64,000 bases of DNA from Pelomyxa schiedti (GCA_020536535.1 JAHLWZ010000076.1:26102-90101), one strand, 5' to 3'; positions 10,605 to 23,899 are shown, numbered from the stretch's first letter. The notes: generated from the letters alone by a model not told the origin. Made by a program: numbers and translations.

Positions 10605-11485
10605 TTAGATGGAAGGTGAGGCAAAGAATAAGATGCGGGGGTCTACATGATCCATTTTTGTTTTCAATCTGCGAATGCGCCCTTCTATCAGACGCACTTT
10701 GTTCAAGAAATGGGGGAAATCTGAAATAAAATACGTAACATCTTCATAAGTAATGCATGAATACAAGAGTGAAAGAAGTACCAAAATCTGGAGTTTCGCA
10801 CTGAGTCTCAGAAGCATCAGTGTCATGACAGATTTCTTCTTGATTTTCGTTTGCCGGTTTGCCCGGAGGTTGCATTTTGGGGGGAAATTCCTCCCCTCTC
10901 TCCCTCGCCAAGTTCTTTGCTTCACAAAATTGTTTCCATTCTTCCACAGATGGGTGGGTTTGGGAGACAGTCGAATTGTTCTCTTGTACGTCCTCAATTT
11001 CTTCCTCATCCTCACAACTACTAATACATGTTGCAAACGGATCCCGGCGCTCTATTGGCGCAGGAGGTAGTGGAGACGGCTCCATGGCCAAAGGAGACAA
11101 CGCAGCACAAGAACAACGCTTTTCCCACTGGGAGAAGGCCATGTTTTGGCCAAGATTCAACACCTTATCTTCATACTGCCTAATGAGCTGGGTTTTCGAC
11201 CACACTAGGAATTTAAGCACTTTGTCTCTACCTTTGCAGTAATTAGTCACAACGACAGTCCCAAAGTGGGGGAAAAAAACCGCTCCACTCGTGGCGCAGG
11301 TACTTTCTTCTGTCACGAGCACACGCGCCCCGCTTTGGATCTGGTATTGACGTGCCGGGCTTCGGCCAAAACCACTCCTCCTCGCCAAGGTAACTACTAC
11401 TTCGTCTGTTCTTCCTTCTCTTGTTCGCCTTTTTTACCTTGGGCGCGGTGTCCTCGTGGTAAGATCCAGTCCCCCAGCCGTCCAT
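10605..11485 (-). CDS. Unrecognised protein, possibly N-terminal part of the ankyrin gene
   Basis: ATG at 11485 opens MDGWGTGSYHEDTAPK, then an intron of about 100 nt leads to a long open exon containing IQSGARVLVTEESTCATSGA and VFFPHFGTVVVTNYCKGRDK, a Glu-rich acidic patch (CEDEEEIEDVQEN) and a Pro-rich linker. A 64-nt intron starting GTACTTC then joins a last exon DFPHFLNKVRLIEGRIRRLK, with heptad character, to a stop at 10605. I do not recognise the family. The final exon is also open in a second frame that flows toward the ankyrin gene, but splice phase favours the stop given. It is divergent from NAA25 with about 175 bp between starts. Confidence 0.5.
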
Positions 11486-11659
11486 GGACCCGCGTGGGCT
11501 TGAATAAATAATAAAAACTGAAAAAAAAAAACCGTTTGAACTCAGCTGTCAAACGTGTATCGGTAAAAAAGCACCATCACTTTGCCTTGTCATTCCTGGT
11601 GTCTAAATTTGGCCCGGGGCGATCATTCATTATTTTGTTGGAATTCGTTCGAATTGGAA

Positions 11660-14600
11660 ATGTCAGGGGCAGCGGCTGCGGCGATGGCTGCGAAACAGGC
11701 CGAGATGCGACGTTGTCGGCCGATATATGACGCGTTGGAAATCAAGAACTACAAACTGTCGCTCAAGCTGTGCAACGGGATCTTGAAGAAACACGCGGCC
11801 GCGTCGAGTGCCACGACTTCGCTAGATCTTGTCCGCACACTGAAAGCGCTTACTCTCGCGAGCATGGGATCTAGGGAGTCGCGAATCGAAGCGGAAGAGC
11901 TTCTCGCTGTTTTGCGCTCTGCGAATCCCCGGGATGAGGGTGTTCTCGTGGCCATGCTCGCTGCGCATAGGGCCTTAAATCGTGTTGACCTGATGACTGA
12001 GGTGTACCTTTCAATATGGCGTGCACAACCAACGAACGAGAAGGCGGGGCAGGATGCCTTTTGCGCTTACGTTCGTATAGATGCTTTTTCTGAGCAGCAA
12101 TCGGTTCGTACTAAAAAAAAAAAAATCTTTCTCTGGTACTCTCTGACCTCTTGGAAGGTTGCATTGGATTTATTTCGGCAATTTGGTAATCCTATGTATT
12201 CAATGTGGCGTATAACGAGCACATTCCTACAGGTGTGTCACAAGTTGTAACTTTGTGGTTTTTCCCCTCCAAACACATAAACATATGAAGAACGAGTTCC
12301 TTTTTTCGTATTAGTTTGATTTGATATTTGCAGCTGTAGGCCCGTTGTAGCAATCCTTCTCTCGCGCCTCTTGCTGAAGCTATGTTGAAAAAATACATTG
12401 CTGAGGGGAAGCCTACTGGCATCAATGGTATCACAAAACTTCCATTAAACTTACAACCCTTCTGGAGCATACCAAGTTTTTCACTCCTCAATAGAAATTG
12501 AACTACTCTTACAAATTTTGGAGTTCCAAAACAAACTACCTGAAATGGTTTCCGTCATTGTAGGGCCACATGGCCCTTTCTTTGACAAACCTTCCCCAGA
12601 GCATCACCTCAACAGAGAATGCGAGTTGCGAATGAAGTTGAAAGAGTGGGAGAAATGTCTTGCATTGTTCACAACTTTGTTAAAGGAATACCAAACGTGA
12701 GTAATTGACATATGGTATATTGTATTTACCTGTTTAGGTTTGATTGGTGGTACTTCACTGGTTATTTGGACTGTGTCATTAATCTTTGTCAGTCCAATCA
12801 AGATCAACTCATTCCAATGCTCAACGAATTCCACACTCTACTCTTGCAGTGCCAAGAAAGAACCTCAAGCAACAGGGACACTATCAAGTATTTTCCTCCG
12901 TGACTAATCTGTAATAACCAGTTTATTTAGCCGCGGTCCTTTCCTTGCGTCCTTGGAGCTTCACAAACGTGCTCTCAACTGCAGTGTTCCTACACCATTT
13001 ACAGCTGAAACACTGCTGGGCTCCTTGGCTCAATACATCAAGCTATTTGGTACCAAGCCATCCTGTTTGCTGGACTTGAGGTTTTTCCCATAAATCAATG
13101 AAGATACTTACAACTTTTAGACCTTACTTACTTATGCTCTCGGAACTGCCGAGTCTTGACAAATCTAAGATTGAAAATCTAGTATCTATTCCAGAGTCAG
13201 AGAATTTGGAGATAACAATGAGACTTTCTCTGTTACGCCACCAAATTAATCACCTTGTCGGCCTCCACAAGGTTACAATCTTTTATTCAAGGTGCTATCT
13301 CATATAGGCCACAGACATTATCATCTGCACAAGCAGGTCCTATTATAGACGAGCTCCTTACTATGTATAGGAGATATATTGTCGCTGTTCCTCCCAAGGA
13401 CGCAATTTCTTCAGCAAACGAGTTAATCATTTTTGTGGCTTTCTTGCTTCAAGAATTGGCCTTCCGAGAAAGTATTTCAAAATGCTCTCTTTCTGGCTAA
13501 CCTGCGACAGATAAACTTGCGTACATTGTGGAAGCTATTATATTGCTTGAGTATGGCGTATCAATATCTTCACAAGATTTCAATTTTCGCACAACGCTTA
13601 TTAGCTTATACAAGTTGCTTGGTTTGTAATGTGAGCATAATCAATACAGACTAACCTCTAATTTCAGGTGCAATTGGACCAGCTGTTCAGCAGTTTTGTG
13701 ACAAACACAGTGATGTGAAGAACATTCTGTACGAAACGCTTGGACATCTTGTTTTTGACAGTGTGGTCCAAGATGGATTTCAAGTCGAGGTGTCCAACTT
13801 GAGCTCACGTTTAATGGAAGTTCACCGAGACAATGACACCGCAGTAATGTATATTCTATCGTGAAGTTTCCAACATAATATTCAGATTCCCGATAACACA
13901 GCGTTGTCTTATAAGCAAGGAACCTGGTTTCAAGTAAAAAAAAACCGTCTCTTCTAGGCTTACCCTTTTCAGATTCCCGACTTCATTGACTTCAAGAACA
14001 AGATGAAGCGTTCGCATCTCAAAGCCGCCGTTCAGGTGTATTCCGTGTGGAGTAACGTTATAAAGGAGTTCTGCACCAAGCACCCTCCACAAGTAAGTCT
14101 GTGCTATAGCTATCTTGGTAACCTCAGTGAAGGAAGCCTTCCCTAAACTTGTAAACGGACTCCGAACTTCGTTTTCCAATGCCCCAGACCATATCTATTC
14201 TACCACCCCTGAAGCCATCAATAGCCTCGAGTACTTAGCGGATAACACACCTCTCCTTTTTCCAATATGGGCACCAAATACTCAAATTGAAAGTAATGTC
14301 CCCAATTTTTGTCCCCTTCTCATGCCCTCTGCAGGTACTCCTTTAGGGTTTTCTGTTTTCTTTACTCCAAGTGACAAGCCTTTGCGGGTTATCTCAACTC
14401 GTCTGCATCGCATCGTGCTTCGCTGTTTACACTTATCTCTTTTGGTACAATAATGGTTGGATGGCTGTATTTTTACTTCTTTATAGCAACCACCCAATGC
14501 AATGGAACTGAAAAGTTCCGTTGCAGAGCTACAAACAGTAGTAGCAGAGTTTTCAAACCACCAGGCCACACAAACTTCCACCTTCAATACCCTTTTCTTC

Positions 14601-15330
14601 CGCTTTATCGAGAGCATAGTTGGTGCCGTGACGCAAGCTCTATCTGAAATGCCCTGTGAAGAATCAGTCGCCTTGAAGCTTGTCCAACAACTCTCAGGTT
14701 CAATGTTGACCTATCCTCTCTTTCTCATCAATAAACAGATTTAGCTGCATTCATAAAGGCTCCATCCTCAGTTTGTCTTAACTCCTGAAAGTATTATCTA
14801 ACAAACTTCGTAGATATTGGAACTGGGCAGCACGTTACCAGCCTTCATAGCATTTGCAAATGCGTGCATGATTTCTGAGTTGTTTATGCTGGCGGTTCCT
14901 TCCCCAAAGCGCAACCCAAAAAGAAAAACAGGCAGCACTCCACAAAATCCGGTTTGTCGTGCAATTTCCGTTGTCTTTGGCTTATCCCCTTCAGTGGTTA
15001 ACTGTCGTTCACACATTAGTACAAGCGGTGAAGAAGGAAGCACAGAAAGCCAATGCTCTCCTCACAAGTGCACAACAAACGCTACTTGTTGGTACGCCAC
15101 CAACTGGCCTACAGCCGGAACTTCTGGCTCTGTGGCAACCCACCTTGTTCCACAAGGTACCTCCAAAACACCGAAGTTGCGTAACTCTAAACGCCCTCTG
15201 ACAGGAAAAAGAAGACGCCGTGTCACAAAAGGTGTTGCTCTCATTGGTCGGCAGCTACCGAACATCGTGCACCTTCGCCGGATCAATTTTGCACCATGCC
15301 GCCGATTTGGCCAGCACCGCCTTTGCCTAA
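11660..15330 (+). CDS. naa25: N-terminal acetyltransferase B auxiliary subunit NAA25 (MDM20)
   Basis: The large TPR-like scaffold of NatB, which binds the catalytic subunit NAA20 and ribosomes to acetylate Met-Asp/Glu/Asn/Gln N-termini. Exon 1 starts at ATG 11660 and gives RRCRPIYDALEIKNYKLSLK, LDLVRTLKALTLASMG and AFCAYVRIDAF, matching the first helical repeats of the family. Later exons give FDWWYFTGYLDCVINLC, RGPFLASLELHKRAL (the conserved RGPxLAxLEL block), LFGTKPSCLLDLRPYLLML and LLEYGVSISSQDFNF...YETLGHLVF, again in family order. The final exon ends SILHHAADLASTAFA at 15330. I count at least twelve exons with introns of about 40-100 nt; not every join was resolved, especially between 12080 and 12540 and between 14050 and 14950. 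Length is about that of family members. Confidence 0.88.
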
Positions 15331-15892
15331 GAGCAACATTTTTCCAGTCCGTATCGTAAAATTGATGACCTTCAACGAACTTTAATTTGTCCGAGTTTCA
15401 TTTCGTTTTGTTCAAAAGGAAAAAAAAAGCACCGAGTAATGGCTGGGTGCGGTTGTAAGTTTTGAGCATTGTCGCGGGCAAAGCACGCGACACATAGACA
15501 CAGAGGCTTAAAATCGGCGATTTGTGACAACCGACGAACCGTTGGGGGTTTTGAAGGGCGATGGTTTGAGGCCTCACCACCGTTGTTGGTACTGACAGAC
15601 GTTTTCCAAGAGAACAAAGCCACATACGAAACCCTGCAACAGGCACACCTAGTAGCAGGAAAAAACTGCCGCAAACCCACCCCGTTTGTGAAAACCTCTG
15701 ATCAACCATCCACAATTTCACCATTCGCGAAGGCACGACGTGGTCAAATTGGTACTAGATCTGCAACTGCGGCGCAGCTATTTCTGTTGGTTTCCCGAAC
15801 AAAAAGATCCAATAGACAACCGCCCCAAACAAAAAGGAAAGGAAAGGAAAAGAAAAGAAAAAAAAAAAAAAAAAAGAACCAAAGGGATACAC
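15331..15892. other. Intergenic spacer upstream of Skp1
   Basis: 560 bases. Frames of about 100-145 codons exist on both strands, overlapping one another, but none has recognisable domains or splice-consistent extension. The last 60 bases are an A/G-rich leader (AAAGGAAAGG...A17) directly before the Skp1 ATG. I treat it as the NAA25 3' end plus the Skp1 promoter. Confidence 0.45.
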
Positions 15893-17152
<1,260 letters not shown>

Positions 17153-18635
17153 ATGAAAGGAAGGACGGGGCGATTACATGTGTTGGGTATTGGCCTAGTG
17201 GGGTGGTTGTGGTGGGTTGCGTTAGTGTGCTCCGCCTCTGAATTCGCGCAGGCGGCTCCCACAATGCCACTGGAACAGCAGGAGCAGGGTGAGGAAGAAG
17301 TGGAGCCACGCCCCCCTCCGTTTAGAACTATGCTCAAGGACGCAATTGAGCGGGAGTATTTTGGGAGGAAGCGGGGTGGTGATGGAGGAGCCGGGGTGAT
17401 GCACCATAATGGGCGCGCGTTTGTGGAGCCTGAGTGCAGCTATCCAAAGTTTGAGAATAGAGTGGGAAGCTACCCCCTAATAACTGGCGACACATTCAGG
17501 GCCATGGCCGATTTTGTGGTAGGAAGCTTCTTTTTTGGGATTCTTGAATTCCGCTTCTTTTTCCTCCACCTCATACAATTGTCTTACTTACACCTAGTAC
17601 GACTTCACTTCATGCGAGAACGGGAAGTCCCCATTTCCAGGAGCAGTTTACTTCACCAAGGCAGAGTCTATTGAGAACTTTCTTTCACTTGACTCTAATC
17701 GGCCCCCGTATGGTTCTTTCTTGGAAACCCAGTGAGACTTACAGTAATAGCTATGTGGTTGTGACTCAAAACAGTGCTCAGGATAACCCTACATCACCCA
17801 AAGCAGCCACGTTGCTTGACGATCCCAATCTGATTGCATGGTTTGCACAAAATGCCGTAAGTATCCGAGCCACAAAGAAGGGAATACTTCTGATCACATT
17901 GTTCTGTAGATTTCTTCACATCCAAAGATGCACCCTCTCCCAGTGGGTTTGGCCAACAACTATTGGTCTCATGGGAATGTTGACACTTTCGATGAGTTAC
18001 TGGGGACATATGACCCATATGTAGGTTGACAAGGAAACAGCACAAAACAACTGAATGACTTCACTCACATCAATTCCAGCTCGCAAGTATAAGATGTATC
18101 TGAACCTTGGAGAAACTCACCCAAGTCGTGCCCCTCTGTTGCAGCAACTTAGTAAACGGAACTGGGTGCACACTTCAGGGAAAAAGAGTCACCGAGAGTA
18201 CATGGAAGATTTGAAGAACTCTACATTTGTGTTTGTAAGGCCTCTACACTCTCCAAATACAAGAAAAAGTGATCACAAAAAAAAAAAAACTCCTTATTGG
18301 AAGCAATCAAATCACTAAGGAAGAAACTCCAGAGTCCCAGAGGAAGAGGATACGATACACTGAGAGTATGGGAGTCTCTGCTGATGGGTGCTGTTCCAGT
18401 CATATTCACTGATGGGTGGCCTGAATCTATGCTGACACTTTTTGAAGACCTGCCGGTAGCAACCCTTCCATCCTCGACCCTCCGGGAACTGGAAAGGCAC
18501 CTGGACCTGTGGTGGGAGCAGAATTCCGGAAGGGCTGATTGGAACATGAACAAGGTTTTTGCGGGATATTGGATTGATAGAATCCTCAGTGCCTCTGCCC
18601 AAGCGGCCACTCACAACAACACAAGCAAACATTAG
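17153..18635 (+). CDS. Secreted/lumenal exostosin-like glycosyltransferase
   Basis: ATG 17153 begins a signal peptide or anchor (LHVLGIGLVGWLWWVALVCS). The following exons give YPLITGDTFRAMADFV, then YDFTSCENGKSPFPGAVYFT, SYVVVTQNSAQDNP, LLDDPNLIAWFAQNA, HPKMHPLPVGLANNYW, LNLGETHPSRAPLL and finally SPRGRGYDTLRVWESLLMGA followed by VPVIFTDG. The last block is the nucleotide-sugar-binding signature of exostosin/GT47-like proteins (SPRG.G.D..R.WE.L..G..P). The splice from FVF to SPRG uses a 100-nt intron containing an A13 run. A 37-nt intron starting GTATGG joins SLDSNRPP to NSYVVVTQ. The gene is convergent with the next. The substrate is unknown. Confidence 0.82.
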
Positions 18636-18813
18636 GGAACATCATCAACATCCAGGAGAGGACACTCTGACTTGGAGTCTAACCAAATTCTCCACAAGGT
18701 TTCATGTAACCATAAAGAAAAGGAAACAGTTCACTTCTTTATCACCAACTGGGTAAATATTAATGTCATTGTCACTAGGTATTTTTACAGAGTTCCGCGC
18801 TCTACTTACAAAA

Positions 18814-20635
18814 TCAAAAGCTCTCAAAGAATCCCAGGAAGCATAACAGTGATGCCGAAATAGGGTCCACTCCAAGGCAGTTCATTGAAGGTGTGCGGAG
18901 CCAATTCATAAAGGATACCGGGCCCGTTCTGGCACTGGATATGTGATCATATGTCGTTATCATCACAAAGTAGGTGTCAGGGCTGTGCGGATTGTCAATT
19001 ACGGCGTGGCGCAGTGCTAGGACTCCATGTCTGGGTATCTCCAATCCCGAGTTACAGAATACTTTCCGCACCAGAATTTGAACACTCTCCCTCGGTAGAC
19101 TCCACTTTCCAAGGCGGACAACAATCGGGGGCATATCTGATTCTAACGATCAGTTTAAGAATTAAATGAGTTGGTAAGAGTAGGAATGTTGCTGGCATAC
19201 ACGAGATTCGGTCTAAGCTAAGGTTTAATCGCGGTAGCTGTTGGCATACCATCTGCTGATTGGACTCAGGTGGTGTAGGACATGTTGGAGCCCTGCATTT
19301 GGCGTACTTACTTGGGGCGCGGGACCTGAGACTAAACGGTGTACTCATGGATGTGTCAGGGCACTTGGGGAACATTACAACTATATTTAGGTCACCAGCT
19401 AGATGGTCTCTATTGCGAGCGGAAGGTTAGGGGTTAATTAATTAATTTTCGTCAGTGGGGATGTGAAACCTTGAGGACTTGCACAGAGACCTCAGCATAA
19501 AAACGTACTGCTCTCTTCCAGTTTTAGTGTCAATGCGGGGTGTTTTGTCAGAAGTTGAGAGAACAACAATCTTGCCAGTTTCAACTGAGCACGTGAAGCA
19601 CGTGAGCTCTTCCGCTGTGTGTGGGTTATTCTCCCGCATCACATAAGAGGTTACTTTACATGAAGAGGAGTCGCTCGCAAAGCATTTGCAAGCAATAACA
19701 GCAGCAAATAAATCCCCCTCAGACAATTTCCAGTGCAATCTCCATTCTTTTTGAACAGTCACTATTACCTTGGCGCACATGAGAAGTTCTAAACAGGCTC
19801 AAGGAAAGGTACTTTTACAGGGTGTCTGATGTACACAACTCGGTCAACGATGATTGTTGGTTTGTGCAGAGTCACTGGATGCGCATCTGGACTCCGATTT
19901 CCCGGAGCAGAGAAAACTACATGTAACCAACACTAAGTTTGGAAATGGGTGAAAGAGACCAGGCCTACCATCCGGAGTACCAGAATACTTCTCCAAACCC
20001 AACTTTCTGGTGGAAGACTGCACTTCCATTTGCAGTTCTCTCATGGAGGGTGACAATGACAGTGACAGTGAAGACTGTGACTGTGATTGTGATTGTGATT
20101 GGGTTTGTGTTTGTGTTTGAGATTGGGATGAGATTGGGGGGTTTGTGTTCTGAGTGCGAGGCGAGGATGTACGAGGTGTGGTTGTGTTGCTTCCATCAGA
20201 AGCCTCAGAGTCATCACTGCTAGAGCGCCGGTAGTGCTGGTTGAGCCCACGGGGGCTGTTGTGGCTACTGCCGCCGCCTCCACATCCACCAACGCCAAGA
20301 AACATGGAATTCAAATCGCTGGGTGATGAAAACTGGTACTGGGCGCACAGGGACGGGGAAGGGGAGGGAGAGGGCGACGGAGACGAGGATGAACAGGAGG
20401 AAGACGAGGAGGGGGGAGAATGGCGAGGGGAGGACGAAGGGGGCGACATGGAGCGACTCGTGAATTGCATCGTGTCGGCCGCGACGGTGAGGAACCCATC
20501 GGGGCCCAGCACGATCGTATATGACGACGGGGAGGACGAAGGAGGCCATGGCGACGAGGGAGGGTGTGGTGGGAGCCGTGGTGGCTGTGTGTGTTGCTGC
20601 TGTTGGGGGAGGTAGAATTGGTGTTGGTGGGCCAT
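18814..20635 (-). CDS. Ser/Pro-rich protein with unassigned beta-rich core
   Basis: Exon 1 from ATG 20635 is low-complexity: Gln/Pro, Ser/Pro, then Ser/Gln/Thr tracts. After a 54-nt intron come IIVDRVVYIRHPVK joined by a 44-nt intron to VIVTVQKEWRLHWKLSEGDL, then CFTCSVETGKIVVLSTSDKT, TGREQYVFMLRSLCKSSRDH and LNIVVMFPKCPDTSMSTPFS ending in LRSRAP. A further exon reads MPPIVVRLGKWSLPRESVQI and stops at 18814. The pattern of alternating hydrophobic strands with 'FxLRSxAP' resembles beta-sandwich transcription-factor cores, and a Ser/Gln-rich N-terminus would suit one, but I could not match it to Rel, STAT, CSL or Ndt80 and leave it unassigned. The join into the last exon is the least certain. 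Confidence 0.6.
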
Positions 20636-21047
20636 GGTGGGTGGGTGATGTTGGTGGGCCGCGGCTGGGTTTGTGGTTGTGGGTTTGTTGTTGTCTGGCG
20701 GCGCAACTAGGGAGAAGCTGCGTGGTTTCTTGTTTTGGTGGCCAAATATTACGCTGGGTGACCTTTGGGAAAGGAAAAAAAAGCCACCGCGCCTTATCTG
20801 GGACCCGGTGCTTTTCTCAGAAGAACATTTTCGGCTTCGCCAGATTAGAGCTCTTTCTCAGCTGTCTCTAGATGTCATGGACAATGTGAAGATTTGTGAA
20901 AAAAAAGAGGACGACAGAGAAAAAACCAGAAGGAAACAAAGACTCAATGGCGCCATTTGGTGTCAAAAATATACTCTTACGATGCCAAACATAAAAGCTG
21001 GGAGATTTTAGTCAAACAAAGGCAAACAAAGGGAGATCTTAGAGGCA
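20636..21047. other. Divergent promoter region
   Basis: About 410 bases between the Ser-rich gene (minus) and the 2TM gene (plus). Overlapping frames of 110-116 codons on the plus strand have no recognisable content and no ATG-to-exon continuity with the 2TM gene. An A-rich leader precedes the 2TM ATG. Confidence 0.4.
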
Positions 21048-22114
21048 ATGTTTAACGGCGACTCTGGCGGGAAGGGGGATGTTGGTGATACTGACGATAT
21101 CTATGCTGTGATACGTGCATCCATGGCTTTCAAAATTCATGCGGCTGCCGCTGCAGCACTGTGTTTGGCATCATTCATTGGTGTGCCTGTGCTGCATAAT
21201 TCTAGTTTAAAGCAGTAGACCTCACTTGCGTTTTACTCACTCGATTCTTTTTCCCGGACAGCTTGGGTGTTTCTAGATTTTTGGTACCAGTCACTGCCAT
21301 GGTACATAAAAATGCCGCATAGTTTGTTCTGATTGGTTAAGGTTCATATTCCCATTTTGGCTGAGCGTGGTTTCCCTGTGTAGCCATTACTTTATATTTC
21401 TGAGACCAACTCGCGACCTTCTAAGTCTTCACTTGGCCTGTTACTTAATCACCAATCTGGTCATTTTCGGTACAGCTTTGTTTCGCTCTTAGTATCTAAA
21501 CTCTCTGTAGTCCTGTGGCTATCTATCGATCACACTCGCACATATACGTGGTTCTTGTATTCGTTTATTCTGTGGGGAGCCTTATTAGGGGTGCACGCAA
21601 TCGCTGTTATGGTTCTGGAGAATGCTTACCAGTGGGTTTACGCAGACGGTGTAGTCTATGCGGGTACTCCATTCCATCAAGCTTAAGTTGATTCCGATTT
21701 GACTAGGTGTTAACATGTTCTTGTTTCTGATTTGGATGGACACCCGCTGCAAAATTCCCTGGTTCGTCTGGCCTGCCTTGGGAACAGTATTGCCCATGCT
21801 GTACCACTATTCTGTTGTAGCACATGCTTCATGGTTTGCTGTTCACGCAATGGCCTTTGCTGACATCAATGTGATGCTGTTCCTTACTTGGATTATTGTC
21901 GGAATGGGTTTCCCGGTATGAAAGGGCGAACAAGTTCCCGTCACCAACTAATGTGTCACAGTGGTTCGCGTTCCCTCTCGTAGCATGGACCGGAGTTCTT
22001 ATTGTGCACTACATCATGTGGCCGCCTCCCTCCCGCATTGCCCTCTCTGACGCCTTTGGTATCCAACCATCTCCCTCTTTACCGTCTCACCCCCTGACAG
22101 CCTACCAAACGTGA
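21048..22114 (+). CDS. Membrane protein of four tandem 2TM units
   Basis: Six exons join in phase: 21048-21180, 21262-21283 (a 22-nt microexon), 21342-21469, 21511-21663, 21707-21915, 21962-22114, giving 265 residues. The protein is four repeats of the 2TM-domain pattern (F..H...Y...N..LF..W....PWF.WP..GW...L..H): unit 1 ends WFIFPFWLSVVSLCSHYF, unit 2 WFLYSFILWGALLGVHAIAV, unit 3 NMFLFLIWMD then IPWFVWPALGTVLPMLYHY, unit 4 NVMLFLTWIIVGMGFPWFAF followed by PLVAWTGVLIVHY. Eight membrane helices are therefore predicted. The family is best known from bacteria, usually as one unit, sometimes attached to signalling domains. No catalytic domain is present here. The C-terminal tail is Pro/Ser-rich and short. 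The role is unknown. Confidence 0.78.
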
Positions 22115-22228
22115 CCAGGCTTGCACTCCCGGAAAAAGTGGAAAAACCAACAACTGGAAATCAATCACCAACACCATCACAAAAAAATAAAGAAATTCTT
22201 CTTCCTTGAGTGACGCCGACGCTTTGTA

Positions 22229-23825
22229 ATGCTAGGTATTCGAGTCGTTTGTTTCGTCGCAGAACGTCATGCAACTGTGAGTGACTTTTTGTTATTGTTG
22301 TCACAACTAGGCTCGTGGTACATACGTGCTTCACCACCGTCTCCTGCTGAACAAGCACCAGGAGCACAATGCACAACACCAACACACCAACGGCAACAGC
22401 AACCGCAACCACAAATACAAATGCAAATGCAAATACAACCACAACCACAACGACAATCACCTCCGCGGGAACAACAGCTAGAAAGAGTGGTTGTTCAAAA
22501 CCATGCTACGAGTTGTAGCACACAATCACAGGCCCAGGCTCCTGTCACAGGTAAAAAAAAAAAAACGGGAGAGGGGAACCAAAGAATCTCGAGTTAACTC
22601 TCACTCTTAATCAGCAGAATCTCGCGGTGACATCACTATGACAACAGGAGCGAATGATGCCACTCCTAGGCAACCACCACCTAAACGGCTGAGGTCACCA
22701 CCAGCCAATGAAACGGAAGGTACACGTGTAGATCATTCCGTGCAGGCTCCTCCTCTTCCCCCACCTTCCCTTTCTTGTGCTGCTATACTTGGGGAAAAAG
22801 TAGGTGGTAAAGGTACACCACTCCCAAACTAAAACAAAACATCTATATCTCACTATCGTATAAAGAAGCGAGCCAACAAGCCCCAGGCCCAGATTCTCAC
22901 ATTGCACCAATAATCGAAAAGGCTCTTGAGCAAGCCACTTCACAATTACGTTGTCAAGTGCAGCAAAGTCTGCGTGATATAGAGGGTTTGTGGTACTTTA
23001 TTTTGTGTGTCTGTGTAAGATCAGTTGATTCTGAAACTATTATATTGCCTTGCCCCACTCGATTTCCACGGCACCCAAATGAAATTCTCCTGCCTTCAAT
23101 AATACCGTCCACTACCTAACTCACAAAACATCTTGGATTTCTTGTTGTAATTCTCGTATCACTAATGCTTTTGCAGAAGAAAATTGGTTGAGGCAGAAGA
23201 CACAAGTTCTAATCAATGAAAGCAACCCCTTCCTTCTCCCATGCAATATACAACATACTAATACAACCCAACAAGCTTATTTACAATAACACAACAGTGC
23301 ATCGACCGCCCTGGCAGACGAGATGTAGTCCTAGACCTCAAAGACAGAGATATTGAGCGACTGCGTAAACGACTGAACGAAGAACGGGAAAGAAATCAAT
23401 CATGCCCGGCAAGCGAAAAACACCAGCTGGAGCAAATGCGGTCACAATTGCAGGAACAGAAGATAGCACGCGAGGCTCAACTCCTCCAGCAAGCAATACA
23501 ACGCAAGGAAGCTGAGAAAACCTATCAAGAACTCTGCGCTGCCGCGGAAAAGAAAGCCGAGGCCGTTGAAGCCGAGTCGGCACAAATGGTGCAAAAGGTG
23601 AAGCAAATGGAACGGTCAGTACAGGATACACTTGCTGCAATCGATGAAGTGAGGCAAAAGTGTGCTGCTGCAGATGAACTGAAGAGAACCACAACAAAGG
23701 AGCTCACTGAGACCCAGGCTAGAATAGATTCGCTGACAAAGCAAATTGCAGAAACACAGCAGGCAACTACCAAATTCACCGCAAAACTAGACACCATCCT
23801 GTCAGTCTTTAACAAGAACGAATAA
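22229..23825 (+). CDS. Gln/Pro-rich coiled-coil protein
   Basis: ATG 22229 opens a Gln-rich exon (PQPQIQMQMQIQPQPQ), joined by a 67-nt intron (with an A13 run) to RGDITMTTGANDATPRQPPP and KRLRSPPANETEG, then after another intron to EASQQAPGPDSHIAPIIEKA. Later exons read ENWLRQKTQVLINES, then CIDRPGRRDVVLDLKDRDIE, and the long last exon is a continuous coiled coil of about 140 residues (EQKIAREAQLLQQAIQRKEA, EELKRTT-type heptads) ending FNKNE at 23825. A tandem AATAAA-like signal lies just after the stop. No enzymatic domain is seen. A nuclear or scaffold role would be a guess. Exon joins between 22980 and 23300 are unresolved. Confidence 0.6.
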
Positions 23826-23899
23826 AACAATAAAACAAAACATGCTAATTATTGAGCTCTCAAAAGAAAAAAAAAAATTAAAAATACGAAGGTGCGTTG

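Noticed and set aside
15398-15736. 112-codon minus-strand frame and a 145-codon plus-strand frame in the same place
   Set aside because: They overlap each other, have no recognisable domain or splice continuity, and lie in the NAA25-Skp1 spacer.
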